Shown here one piece after another: positions 54,434 through 63,665 of a stretch of DNA of 64,000 nt. Every line of letters begins with the position of its first letter. The stretch's first letter is position 1. The translations under genes and the position numbers were made by a program. Below the pieces are notes generated by a model that saw only the letters and a list, made by a program, of their open reading frames with translations, searched no databases and was not told where the DNA came from. The stretch comes from Cryomorphaceae bacterium (lineage in GTDB: Bacteria; Bacteroidota; Bacteroidia; Flavobacteriales_D; Sanyastnellaceae). The stretch lies in contig WGNM01000003.1 in assembly GCA_016124575.1 (NCBI GenBank), positions 38,755 to 102,754 of the forward strand, given 5' to 3'.

Positions 54434-56620
54434 TCAACTTTGTCTTAAAACAGTTAGTACCGATTTCCGCAACCGCAGCCACCAGGCGCTTTTAACGATG
54501 TCTGTGGGGTGCATATTGGCGCTATCCGCCAGTTGTTGCAGCAGACTAGTGAGCGACATTCCTTGGCCGTGTTGAATTTCCAACAGATGTTTATTCGCCG
54601 CAATAAAACCTGATATCCCGCTGCTCAAAACCAACTGCTCTTCACCGTGGGGGTGGGTGAAGGTTACCTGGTGATCTCGGGGTGAAATAGGCAGTTGATC
54701 GATGTGCACTTGATGCCACATGGCGTATAAATCGACGCGGTCAACGGGGTCATATGCACCTTCCACAAGCTCTTGGGCTATAAAGGTTGGAGGTACAGTA
54801 GTGGGCGGTATGTCGAAATCAAAAAACGCTTGCAGGTCGAACGATAGTCCGTTCCCATGCAGATAGTTGTACAAGGCGGTATTCAAACCAGGACCAAACG
54901 CTTCATGGTCGGCACCCGTGGGGTCGTTGTGGTAAAGGTCGTTGTTGGCAAAGCCTTCGAAATCGGGGCCTATTCGCTCAACGTGGTATTTAGATGGATT
55001 CAGTCCAACCGGACTGTGAACAGTCATTGCAAATTGATGCCAAAAGGCCGATTGGATAAGGTTGTGCGAAAAGAGCTGTCTGACAATCTCCAGTGAATCA
55101 ATGGTCTCTTGCTCTGTTTCTGTCGGAAAGCCAAACATGAGGTAGGCGTGAACCAATATTCCAGCGTCGGTAAAGCCTTTGCATACGTTGGCGACTTGCT
55201 TTACGGTAACGCCTTTTTCCATGAGTGCGAGCAGTCGGTCGCTGGCCACTTCCAAACCGCCTGTTACCGCTATGCATCCGCTCATGGCGAGTATTCTGCA
55301 AAGGTCGCTGCTAAAGGTTTTCTCAAAGCGTATGTTGGTCCACCAGGTTACCTGTAATCCGCGACGTATGATTTCCAAAGCGATGTCGCGCAGGGCGAGT
55401 GGGGGAGCAGCCTCATCAACGAAGTGGAATCCTGTTTCACCTGTTTGGGCAATGAGATATTCCATCTTATCGACAAAAGTAGCGGCGGATGATTCTTCAA
55501 ATCGTCCGATGTAATCGAGGCTGACGTCGCAAAAAGAACATTTCTTCCAGTAACAGCCGTGGGCAACGGTGAGCTTGTTCCAGCGGCCGTCGTTCCACAA
55601 ACGGTGCATGGGGTTGGGCATGTCGAACATCGATAGGTATTCGCGCAGTCGCAATCCGCGGTAGTCGGGAGCAGGCAATGTGGCATGACCAAATTCCCCG
55701 CCGATGAGGTTGTCTTCAAAAACCACTTTTCCATCTTGCAATGCATACGTGCGCTTCAGCAAACGGGCCGATGTTGGGTGTTTGAGGTGTTGTATCAAGG
55801 CATACAAGGGCCCCTCTCCATCGTCGAGGGTGATGAAGTCGATGTAGTTAAAGATAGCGGGATCGGTGAGTTCACGCAACTCAGTATTGGCATATCCTCC
55901 GCCAAGTATGATTTTGGTTTGTGGGTGGTTGGTTTTGATCCATTGTGCCGCTTTCAAAGCGCCGTACAGGTTGCCAGCAAAGGGAACTGTGAACCCGACA
56001 ACGTCGGGGATGGTGCCAGAAAAGTAGGCAGCGGTGCATTCCCACAAAAGGTTGTCGATGCTGTTGTTGGGTTTCTGCAGTTCTAACGCGATGGGTCGAA
56101 ACGAAACGGCTGTTCTGGCAATGCGTTCTGCGTATTTCGATATTCCGAGGTGCGGACCAACAGTGGCCGCCACCAGGTCTACCAGGTCTTCTAAATAGAG
56201 TGAAGCGAGGTACCGTGCTTGATCTTGAACGCTGTTTTTCCCAAAGTGATATTCGATCTCATGAACGGCTTCAAATCGTTTTCCGCGGGGGAGGAAATGC
56301 GGACGTATGATGCGCTGTGCGAGGTTCGATTGGTTGTTCTGAAGAAAGGATATGACGTGCTCAATGGTGCCAATATACGCGGCCTTGCGCAAAACCATGT
56401 TGGTGCAGTTGTCGTCTAAGGTGAAGCCACCGGCTTCGATTTTTTCGAATGTGTCCGACAACCCAGCACGGGTAAATAGGCGCAAAAACAGGTCGAGGCC
56501 GAGGTCTCCTTGATCGGTGTCTATTTTTTTGCTGCGTAAAAAGCCCGAGATATAAGCCGTTGCCGGATAGGGGGTGTTGAGCTGCGTAAGCGGAGGGGTG
56601 AGAAGTAAAACACGCATCAA
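54434..56620 (-). CDS. Cobalamin-binding-domain radical SAM protein
   Basis: A 728-residue protein. The N-terminal part starts MRVLLLTPPLTQLNTPYPATAYISGFL and includes a B12-binding-like Rossmann region (VVGFTVPFAGNLYGALKAA, IILGGGYANTELREL, FITLDDGEGPLYALIQHL). A radical SAM domain follows with HGCYWKKCSFCDV, that is Cys356, Cys361 and Cys364 in CX4CX2C spacing instead of the textbook CX3CX2C, then GFHFVDEAAPPLALRD and AYLMFGFPTETEQETIDSL. A C-terminal region of about 200 residues is family specific. Substrate unknown. The start directly abuts the nitrilase stop, so it belongs to an operon with the amidase and aminotransferase genes. Confidence 0.88.
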   Translation of the reverse strand: MMRVLLLTPPLTQLNTPYPATAYISGFLRSKKIDTDQGDLGLDLFLRLFTRAGLSDTFEKIEAGGFTLDDNCTNMVLRKAAYIGTIEHVISFLQNNQSNLAQRIIRPHFLPRGKRFEAVHEIEYHFGKNSVQDQARYLASLYLEDLVDLVAATVGPHLGISKYAERIARTAVSFRPIALELQKPNNSIDNLLWECTAAYFSGTIPDVVGFTVPFAGNLYGALKAAQWIKTNHPQTKIILGGGYANTELRELTDPAIFNYIDFITLDDGEGPLYALIQHLKHPTSARLLKRTYALQDGKVVFEDNLIGGEFGHATLPAPDYRGLRLREYLSMFDMPNPMHRLWNDGRWNKLTVAHGCYWKKCSFCDVSLDYIGRFEESSAATFVDKMEYLIAQTGETGFHFVDEAAPPLALRDIALEIIRRGLQVTWWTNIRFEKTFSSDLCRILAMSGCIAVTGGLEVASDRLLALMEKGVTVKQVANVCKGFTDAGILVHAYLMFGFPTETEQETIDSLEIVRQLFSHNLIQSAFWHQFAMTVHSPVGLNPSKYHVERIGPDFEGFANNDLYHNDPTGADHEAFGPGLNTALYNYLHGNGLSFDLQAFFDFDIPPTTVPPTFIAQELVEGAYDPVDRVDLYAMWHQVHIDQLPISPRDHQVTFTHPHGEEQLVLSSGISGFIAANKHLLEIQHGQGMSLTSLLQQLADSANMHPTDIVKSAWWLRLRKSVLTVLRQS

Positions 56621-57403
56621 CTAACTCTGATAATGTTTGTCTGAAAGGACAGGAAATTTCACTCTGAAATCTTCCAATGCCGACCCATCAAGCGCAGCGT
56701 GTAGCACTTGCGGTTGATGAGGCTCTCCAATGGCGAGTGTTGCTCCGCGGGCATCCAAAATGGCACTGTCGCCGCTGTGCGGCTCTCCATTGCCATCTGC
56801 GCCTACGCGGTTCACCCCGATAAGGTAGCACTGATTTTCGATTGCGCGAGCGCGAATCAGGGTCTGCCACGGATAGGAACGCACCGCAGGCCAGTTAGCG
56901 ACGTATAAACAGAGGTCGTAGCGGTGTTCATCCCCGCTGTTGCGGGCAAGTTCAGGAAAGCGGAGGTCGTAACAAATCAATGGGAGAATCTTCCATCCAC
57001 GCCACTCAAAAATTTTTCGTGTTGTGCCTGCTTGGTAGTGCTGTGGCTCATTACCGAACGAGAAGAGGTGCACTTTATCGTACCAGTCGTAACGTCCATC
57101 AGGAAACACCCAATATAGCCGATTGTAGTAATTACCGCTTTCTGAAACCGACACGCTTCCGCAGATAACAGCTTGTTTCGCTGCTGCCACAGATTTCATC
57201 CACAACAGGGTGGTCATGCTGTCGCCATGGGGTTCTGCAAATCGCTCAGGCTGCATGGTGAAGCCCGTCGTGAACATTTCAGGTAGAACAATGAGATCGG
57301 TTGCTGTGATGTCGGCAATGACTTTGTCGAGCTGTTTAATATTGGCTGCAGGATCTTCCCAAATGAGGGTTGTCTGAATGGCAGAAACGCGCAGATTTTC
57401 CAT
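56621..57403 (-). CDS. Nitrilase-family amidase, omega-amidase (YafV-like)
   Basis: A 260-residue carbon-nitrogen hydrolase. The Glu-Lys-Cys triad is visible: Glu42 in VLPEMFTTGF, Lys110 in YDKVHLFSFGNEP and Cys144 in ILPLICYDLRFPE. The MFTTGFTM and HLFSFGNE segments are typical of the YafV/Nit2 omega-amidase branch, which deaminates 2-oxoglutaramate and 2-oxosuccinamate produced by transamination of glutamine or asparagine. The gene directly upstream encodes a matching aminotransferase, 35 bp away, and the two form the classic transaminase/omega-amidase pair. The stop is immediately followed by the radical SAM start. Confidence 0.9.
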   Translation of the reverse strand: MENLRVSAIQTTLIWEDPAANIKQLDKVIADITATDLIVLPEMFTTGFTMQPERFAEPHGDSMTTLLWMKSVAAAKQAVICGSVSVSESGNYYNRLYWVFPDGRYDWYDKVHLFSFGNEPQHYQAGTTRKIFEWRGWKILPLICYDLRFPELARNSGDEHRYDLCLYVANWPAVRSYPWQTLIRARAIENQCYLIGVNRVGADGNGEPHSGDSAILDARGATLAIGEPHQPQVLHAALDGSALEDFRVKFPVLSDKHYQS

Positions 57404-57438
57404 GGGGATGTGTTTTCGCCGTTGAAGTTACCAAAACT

Positions 57439-58599
57439 TCAGATGGACTTCAAAATCTCAGCAGCAGCAAGCAGGGTGTCGTCGTTTTTAGCGAAGCAAA
57501 AGCGCAGGGAATGATCCATAAGCGGTTGTTGGTAGAACACCGACACCGGAATCGAGGCTATCTTATATTTCACGGTCCACTCTTTGGCGATTTCTACATC
57601 TTCTTGCTCGCTGATGTTGCTGTAGTTCAACAACTGGAAATAGCCGCCTTCAGCGGGTTTGAAGGTGAACCGACTGCCTTTCATTGCTTGTAAAAAGAGG
57701 TCGCGTTTGGCTTGGTAAAAAGACGATAGTTGCGCGAAATGATCGGGATTTTCGTTCATGAAGTCTGCTATGCCATGTTGTATCGGTGTGTTGGCAACAA
57801 AAACGTTGTACTGGTGCACTTTTCTGAACTCGGCCATGAGGGAAGGTGGACCGGCGATGTAGCCTGTTTTCCAACCTGTGGCGTGTATGCTCTTTCCGAA
57901 CGAACCAACAATCAAGCTTTGGTTTGCCAATCCTGCGCGTGAGGCACAGCTGGCATGCGGCTCACCGTCGAAAACAATGTGCTCATATACTTCGTCGCTC
58001 AATACAATGATATCGGATGAGATGGCAATTTTTTCCAGTTCCATCAAATCGGCCAAGCCCAGCACGCTGCCCGTAGGGTTGTGCGGGGTATTGATGATGA
58101 TCATGCGTGTTTTTCGTGTAACGAGCTTGCGGACTTCGTCCCAGTCTACCCGGTAGTGCGGACCAGTTAGGCGCATGAAAACCGGAATGCCACCCGCCAA
58201 TTCTATGGCAGGTGCGTAGCAATCGTATGCCGGCGTGAACACAATGACTTCATCGTTCTCTTTAACAAGGGCTGTGATGGCTGTGAAAATGGCCTGAGTG
58301 GCTCCTGCGGTAATGGTAATTTCTTCTGCGGGGTCGTAGGCAATGCCATTTCTTTTTTGAAACTGCGCTGCTACAGCCTCACGCAGGGCCAAAACACCCG
58401 CCATGGGCGCATATTGGTTCTTTCCGTCGGTTATGGCACGGACAACGAGTTCTTTTAGTTCGGAGGGCACATCAAACTCAGGAAACCCTTGCGATAGGTT
58501 GAGTGCTCCATGCTCAGTGGCCAGGGCCGACATCACAGTAAAGATACTGGTGCCTGTGCGGGGTAACTTGGTTGAGATTGGAGTTTGAAAATGAGGCAT
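57439..58599 (-). CDS. Methionine/glutamine-type aminotransferase (YbdL/KAT family)
   Basis: A 386-residue PLP enzyme of fold type I, class I. Landmarks: NLSQGFPEFDVPSELKEL, NQYAPMAGVLALREAVA, ITAGATQAIFTAI, INTPHNPTGSVL, LSDEVYEHIVFDGEPHAS and the PLP-lysine segment GSFGKSIHATGWKTGY (Lys at about residue 235). The pattern fits the YbdL/kynurenine-aminotransferase/glutamine-transaminase-K group, which often uses methionine or glutamine as amino donor with a broad keto-acid acceptor range. The ATG at 58599 gives the normal N-terminus; 16 extra codons upstream are open but unlikely. It begins an operon with the omega-amidase, which would pull the reaction forward by removing the keto-amide. Confidence 0.9.
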   Translation of the reverse strand: MPHFQTPISTKLPRTGTSIFTVMSALATEHGALNLSQGFPEFDVPSELKELVVRAITDGKNQYAPMAGVLALREAVAAQFQKRNGIAYDPAEEITITAGATQAIFTAITALVKENDEVIVFTPAYDCYAPAIELAGGIPVFMRLTGPHYRVDWDEVRKLVTRKTRMIIINTPHNPTGSVLGLADLMELEKIAISSDIIVLSDEVYEHIVFDGEPHASCASRAGLANQSLIVGSFGKSIHATGWKTGYIAGPPSLMAEFRKVHQYNVFVANTPIQHGIADFMNENPDHFAQLSSFYQAKRDLFLQAMKGSRFTFKPAEGGYFQLLNYSNISEQEDVEIAKEWTVKYKIASIPVSVFYQQPLMDHSLRFCFAKNDDTLLAAAEILKSI

Positions 58600-58720
58600 A
58601 GAATAGAAATGGCCTGCAAATTTAGGTTTCTCTTTTGGGAGGCGCAAAGCCCATTTCTTAGATTGTGAATAAAGATGTTTTAATGTGCTGTTAATCAGTT
58701 AACAACAACATATCCACATG

Positions 58721-61042
58721 CTATCGAATGATGGCTATTTTCCCAACATTCGTGGCATCGCCATCTGATCTAGCAGCGAATATAAGGTATATGCCTGTTG
58801 CTACCCGTCGGCCATCGGGTCCGGTTGCATCCCACGTTGCGCGACCACCGTTGGAGGTTGAGTTGTAAACGACATTCCCACTCACATCGGTGATTTTTAT
58901 GTCGGTTTCATAAGCCAATCCATCAATGGTGATTAGTCCGTTGTAGTCTTCTCGCACCGGATTTGGATATATCGACATCGTGCTTATTTCATCGTCGAAA
59001 TTGGTGGCATCGCTCATGTATGAGATTACCCCATTGTCGGTAGCAAAAAAGATCTCACCCCGCTTGTGGTTGATGGCGATATCGAGGACGTTGTTTGAGA
59101 GCAGCGGACTATTGTTTACGGTGAAGTGGTGTATTTCTTCGAGTCCGTCTGGACTGAATAGAAACACCCCATTGCTAGCGGTGGCAATCCATTTTCTATT
59201 CGCGCCGTCAATGGCAATGGAGTTGATTTGCTCAGTTTCAAGCAAAATTTGAATGTTACCATCTTGTTCGATGAGTATTTGCTGCGAATCGAAATTTTCT
59301 TCGGAAAAAATACTTTCTGGAGCATAAAAAACGGTGATTCCTTGTAAAGTTCCCACCCAGATTTCACCATCCAAATCTTCTTCAATCGAATATACGTCCA
59401 TGTTCGGCAGTGCGCCATTTCCCTCTTCATTGGTTAAAACACGGTAGTTGTCGTCTGAGGGGTCCGCTGGTGTTTCGTTAGGGTCGAGCACGAGCAATCC
59501 CTTTCCACGCGGAATCACTGCCCAAACGTAGCCTTGACGGGTGGTTAAGATGTCACCAATAAAATCATCGGTTCCAATTTCTGGAGCGAAATTGAAAGAT
59601 GTGAAATTTCCCCCTTCTGACAGCAGGTGCAGCGGAGCACTTGAATAGGCATTTGAAAACCACAGGTTGCCCGATTCGTCGAAATCGGCACCGCCGACGC
59701 CCACGCGAGGGGAGCCACCGAAATCGGCCAGTTGCAGCGGACTATTGTCTTGGTTATAGATGTTTGTGATGGCACCGTTTTTTACCTCAATCAAACCTTC
59801 TTCCCACGAACCTAAGAAAACACGGCCGTTGTCGTTGGGGTCTATCGTCACACACATATAGTCGTTGATTTCACCAATGTCGTTCAACCCCTGGTTAATT
59901 TCACTCACCACCCAGTTTTCATTCACCAAGCCGTAGATGCCTTTTTTGTCGTAGTTGTTGGTCCAGGTAGCATCCACACCACCAGAGGCTATCCAGATGT
60001 TGTCGTTGTACGCATCGATTCTTCGCGCGTTGAAATTCGGCGGACCGTCGGGCAGGTAGCTTCTTTCTGCAAGGTCGGTGCCTACGAAAAGCAAGCCACC
60101 AAAATCGTTTGCTACCCACAAATTGCCTTGCTGGTCGAAAACAGAGCCTTTTGGTGATACCAGGTTTCCGTTGATATTTTGTTGCGCTGTGAAAACGTCG
60201 AAATTTTCATCTAGCCATGTGATTTTTTGAAAAGTGCAAACAGCCAAATGGTTTCCATTGGTTTGAATGTCGTCGATCAAAATAGACTCCAAATCTGCAA
60301 CATTTGTCCATTCCCACACGCCAATTTCAGCCCTCCAAAGTTCGTCTGAGCTAGCACCATCTGTGGTCACAAAGAGGGTGTTGTTCACCCGGGCGATGTC
60401 GGTGTAATCGGCGCCGGGGCTAGGCACTTCGTCCATTTCTTCCCATGAAGCGAAATTGGTAAGGAAAGGGTTGTTGCGTTCAGCTCTGAAAATTCCTGAT
60501 CCGGTTGCTGCATACCAGTATACATCATCTACTTCAAGCGAGTTCACACGTACGAGGTTGTTTTGTCCTTGCAGATACCATGTTTCTGCAACTTCACGGC
60601 GGTCAATATTTATCACCACCACGCCGAATCCGCACGACAGGTAGGCCATACCGTTGATGATGCGAATGTCGTAAATGGTTTTATCGCCAAAAACATTGCT
60701 TTCTTTTATATCGGATAGGTTGAACGAAGCACCGTTTTTGATGAGGTCGACATTGCCTGAATTGTAGGCCACAACTAAAGTTTTGGTAGTGTTATCGAAT
60801 TCAATTGTCGACACGTCTGAGCTGCTCAAACCGTTTACGCTTGAGATGCGTTCGATGCTATTGTCGGTTCTGTTAAGAGAGAAAACTGCGTAAGGAGTTG
60901 CGGCATAAATGAGGTCGCCAGCCACGCAAACATCAATGGTACCGCGGTACGGCAGGTGTTCTCGCCATTGGCCAACGGGCATTTGCGACAGACAAGTTTT
61001 AACAAGCAGTACCAATACGGTAGTTGAAATGATCCTGATCAT
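58721..61042 (-). CDS. porZ: T9SS attachment-complex protein PorZ
   Basis: A 773-residue protein, close to the family length. Signal peptide residues 1-20 (TTVLVLLVKTCLSQ). The opening WREHLPYRGTIDVCVAGDLIYAATPYAVFS and the SSVNGLSSSDVSTIEFD block mark the PorZ N-terminal propeller. Two-component-regulator-like propeller strands continue through DQQGNLWVANDFGGLL, GEIWVGTLQGITVF and NRKWIATASNGVFLF. The C-terminus (SIYPNPVREDYNGLI ... ITDVSGNVVYN) is a sorting-type domain. PorZ is a surface component of the PorU-PorV-PorQ-PorZ complex that attaches cargo to anionic LPS. The ATG at 61042 starts the signal peptide. It lies downstream of the AlbA_2 and MORN genes. Confidence 0.9.
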   Translation of the reverse strand: MIRIISTTVLVLLVKTCLSQMPVGQWREHLPYRGTIDVCVAGDLIYAATPYAVFSLNRTDNSIERISSVNGLSSSDVSTIEFDNTTKTLVVAYNSGNVDLIKNGASFNLSDIKESNVFGDKTIYDIRIINGMAYLSCGFGVVVINIDRREVAETWYLQGQNNLVRVNSLEVDDVYWYAATGSGIFRAERNNPFLTNFASWEEMDEVPSPGADYTDIARVNNTLFVTTDGASSDELWRAEIGVWEWTNVADLESILIDDIQTNGNHLAVCTFQKITWLDENFDVFTAQQNINGNLVSPKGSVFDQQGNLWVANDFGGLLFVGTDLAERSYLPDGPPNFNARRIDAYNDNIWIASGGVDATWTNNYDKKGIYGLVNENWVVSEINQGLNDIGEINDYMCVTIDPNDNGRVFLGSWEEGLIEVKNGAITNIYNQDNSPLQLADFGGSPRVGVGGADFDESGNLWFSNAYSSAPLHLLSEGGNFTSFNFAPEIGTDDFIGDILTTRQGYVWAVIPRGKGLLVLDPNETPADPSDDNYRVLTNEEGNGALPNMDVYSIEEDLDGEIWVGTLQGITVFYAPESIFSEENFDSQQILIEQDGNIQILLETEQINSIAIDGANRKWIATASNGVFLFSPDGLEEIHHFTVNNSPLLSNNVLDIAINHKRGEIFFATDNGVISYMSDATNFDDEISTMSIYPNPVREDYNGLITIDGLAYETDIKITDVSGNVVYNSTSNGGRATWDATGPDGRRVATGIYLIFAARSDGDATNVGKIAIIR

Positions 61043-61105
61043 TTGGGTTGCTTTGGTTCGTGTTTCAAACGCTATGTTCAACAAATTCGTATTTATCATG
61101 ACAAT

Positions 61106-61789
61106 TTAAATCATTCGCCTTGGGGCATCTATGGGCGAATCTTCAATCGCTTGCATTTTATTTCCATCTTTCATCGCGTAAAAGCACCCGGTATCTGTAA
61201 AATCCATCTTCACTATATCCCAAACAACAAGTTGAGCGAGAATGTTTTCTGTCTTTTCTCTGCTCAACCGCAGGATGCGAGAGACGCTTCTAAAACCCAG
61301 ATGTTCTCCATTTCTAAGCGCTTGAAACAATTTGCGAATGGGGTGAGTGTATTCAAAATCAGGTGTTTGCTCGGTACTCTGGTATTGCCACACCTTCAAT
61401 AAAACGCCATTTGCTTTTATATTTCTGTCTTCTTGTCTCTGGTAAGCGTCCCATGTGCCGTCTTCATTGGCCGCAAAATGCGGTGCACGAAGCGATTTCT
61501 CAATCTGCACCTCTAATACACTTAGGTAGTTACTTTTCCATACCTGGGTTTTAAAAGAAATGGTTGGTTTGCAGTGCATTTCGGCAGCGGCTTGAATCAT
61601 ATAGAACTCTTCTTCGGGCACTACGCCGCACACAGCTCCGTTGTCTTTCACACCAATCAACAAACGCCCACCATCGGTATTGGCGAAGGCCACCAAGGTA
61701 CGTGCGATTTTCCGCGTATCTTCAATACGCATCTTAAAATCTTGCTGTTGGTGCTCGCCTTCGGCGATCATTTCGATGATGAACGACAT
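61106..61789 (-). CDS. AlbA_2/Schlafen-type putative nucleic-acid-binding protein
   Basis: A 227-residue cytoplasmic protein. The N-terminal half is an AlbA_2 (Schlafen core-like) domain: EHQQQDFKMRIEDTRKIARTLVAFANTDGGRLLIGVKDNG, followed by GVVPEEEFYMIQAAAEMHCKP. The C-terminal part looks like a winged-helix (FRSVSRILRLSREKTENILAQLVVWDIVKM). In bacteria such proteins are called transcriptional regulators or ATP-binding proteins, but the related eukaryotic domains cut tRNA, so the activity is open. It sits between the MORN gene (26 bp) and porZ (63 bp) on the same strand, a stable-looking three-gene unit. Regulation of envelope genes is only a guess. Confidence 0.82.
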   Translation of the reverse strand: MSFIIEMIAEGEHQQQDFKMRIEDTRKIARTLVAFANTDGGRLLIGVKDNGAVCGVVPEEEFYMIQAAAEMHCKPTISFKTQVWKSNYLSVLEVQIEKSLRAPHFAANEDGTWDAYQRQEDRNIKANGVLLKVWQYQSTEQTPDFEYTHPIRKLFQALRNGEHLGFRSVSRILRLSREKTENILAQLVVWDIVKMDFTDTGCFYAMKDGNKMQAIEDSPIDAPRRMI

Positions 61790-61815
61790 GTTTTTGGAGT
61801 TCTGTCGGTGCTTTG

Positions 61816-63408
61816 TTAGTTTGCGCCTTTGCCTTTAACGATTTTCGCCACCAAACCATTTTCGTAAATGAAGTGTTCTTCTACCTGATTTGTTTTTTCG
61901 TTGTACCGTATATACTTGCCGTGGCGCTTGTTGTTTTTGTATTCCGATTCCATGATTACCATGCCCCGCTGGTTATAGGTAGTAACCATGCCGTCGAGTT
62001 TACCAACTTTATAAGTGCATACGCGTTCTGGTGATCCATTTGGAAAGTAATATTCCCATTTTCCATCCGGTATGTTATCGCTGTAGCTACCGATCATTTC
62101 TGGATATCCAAATTCACTAAACGTCTCCCATTTTCCTGTTTTCTTACCGGTTGATGTATAGCTTCCCGATTCGTTCAGTTTGCCATTTTCCCACCAGAAA
62201 TCCCACTTACCCGTGCGCAAATCGCCATTCCACGTCCCAGTGTATTGCCGCACACCGTTCGGGAACCATCCTTCCCAAGCACCGTCAATGGTCCCATCTT
62301 TAAAGTTCCCCTTATCTTTCTGACGACCATTGTCGTACCAACTCTCCCAAACACCATTTTCTTTTCCATCCTTAAAATCGCCGTGCATGAGCAGTTGTCC
62401 GCTTTCGAACCAATACGTCCACTCGCCCGACTTCACGCCCATATCGTACGACCCGGTGTGCCATGGTTCACCGTTGAAGTAAAAGTATTGCCATTCGCCG
62501 TGCATCTTTCCTTGGGTGTAGTTGCCGGTGTAGTGTGTGTTTCCGTTTCCGTAGTAATATATCCACGTGCCTTCCTGCAAGTCTTCTGCAAAGCTACCCT
62601 CCATGTCGGTTTTACCATCTTCAAAATACCATTTCCAAAGGCCGACTTTCTTACCGTTCGCGTGATCGCCTTCCATGTCGACTTGTCCGTTCATGAAAAA
62701 CTGCTTGAACAAACCATTGGGTATTCCGTGCTTGTATGTTGAGATGCGCTCTTGTTTACCGCCGAAATAATATTCTAGCCATTCGCCATCGCGCTTTCCG
62801 TCTTTGTATCGGCCTGTCTCATGAATGCCGCCATCTACGTAGTACTGGGTATGTTTTCCATTCGGCAAGCCATCTGCATAAGCTGTTTCAATGTGCACGT
62901 TGCCGTTTGAAAAGTATTCTTTTAAAACTCCAACACCCCCATTGATCATCACCACGCCTTTTTCATTTGCGAGGTAGTTGGTGTAAACAATTGAATCATT
63001 GTAGGTTTCTGTTTTTTTCTTTGTGCCATTAGCGAACCAGTAGTTCCACTCTCCCTTCCGCCGATCGAGGCGAAAAGAACCTTCTTCTAGCAGCACAGAA
63101 TCGGTTGAATAATACCGCATTAAACTGTCTTGCAGTCCGTTAACAAAATAACCCTCAGTTTGCAGCTTCCCATTTTCGTGGTACCTGAGCACCTTACCAT
63201 TCAGCACGCCAAACCAATAATCGGCTTCTTCCATCAGGTTTCCGTTTTCGTGCCAGTACTTCCATGGTCCGTGCTCAACACCGCGCTCGTAATACCCTTC
63301 GCTGTGTTTTAGTCCGTTATCCCAAAACTCCACAAAATGTTGCTTTTGTGCGTGCACGTGCAGCGAGCCTAAAAAAAGTAATATCAGTAAGATGCGCATG
63401 TTAATCAT
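61816..63408 (-). CDS. Secreted MORN-repeat protein
   Basis: A 530-residue protein with a signal peptide (LLILLFLGSLHVHAQ) followed by some twenty MORN_2-type repeats of about 23 residues, pattern G-x-W-x-x-Y-x-x-N-G-x-x-x-x-x-G-x-Y-x-x-G-x-x (for example DGEWLEYYFGGKQERISTY and SGEWTYWFESGQLLMHGDF). Such proteins are often auto-named YwqK-family antitoxin, but there is no toxin gene here and the name is not informative. The repeats form an elongated beta-hairpin sheet, likely an envelope or surface scaffold. It is the first gene of the MORN-AlbA_2-PorZ unit. No C-terminal sorting domain is present. Confidence 0.85.
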   Translation of the reverse strand: MINMRILLILLFLGSLHVHAQKQHFVEFWDNGLKHSEGYYERGVEHGPWKYWHENGNLMEEADYWFGVLNGKVLRYHENGKLQTEGYFVNGLQDSLMRYYSTDSVLLEEGSFRLDRRKGEWNYWFANGTKKKTETYNDSIVYTNYLANEKGVVMINGGVGVLKEYFSNGNVHIETAYADGLPNGKHTQYYVDGGIHETGRYKDGKRDGEWLEYYFGGKQERISTYKHGIPNGLFKQFFMNGQVDMEGDHANGKKVGLWKWYFEDGKTDMEGSFAEDLQEGTWIYYYGNGNTHYTGNYTQGKMHGEWQYFYFNGEPWHTGSYDMGVKSGEWTYWFESGQLLMHGDFKDGKENGVWESWYDNGRQKDKGNFKDGTIDGAWEGWFPNGVRQYTGTWNGDLRTGKWDFWWENGKLNESGSYTSTGKKTGKWETFSEFGYPEMIGSYSDNIPDGKWEYYFPNGSPERVCTYKVGKLDGMVTTYNQRGMVIMESEYKNNKRHGKYIRYNEKTNQVEEHFIYENGLVAKIVKGKGAN

Positions 63409-63602
63409 GGTATTGAGGGGCTAAATTACGTTTGTGGCGGCACAAGAAGGCTGAAAACTGCCATCTGTTTTCCACAATTTCAGGTTCTTATAAAACTGAA
63501 CGTTATTTTGGTCAGGTTTATGAGCGCTTGGTGGCGATTCAATTTTGTTTTTTTAGTTGGATTGTATGCCAACTTGTTTTCGTTGATTTGGGTAGACGTT
63601 GT

Positions 63603-63623
63603 GGGGTTGGGATGGGGTGGGGG
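63603..63623 (+). other. Four-tract G-rich motif (possible G-quadruplex)
   Basis: GGGG-tt-GGG-at-GGGG-t-GGGGG gives four runs of at least three G with loops of 1-2 bases, the arrangement that favours a stable parallel quadruplex. It stands alone in an AT-rich intergenic stretch. Confidence 0.6.
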
Positions 63624-63665
63624 TGGACTTGTTGATTTTTGGATGTTTTTATTGTGCATGGAATT

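Noticed and set aside
61816..63408. YwqK-type antitoxin of a toxin-antitoxin system
   Set aside because: The similarity is only to MORN-type repeats; no toxin gene adjoins and the protein is secreted.
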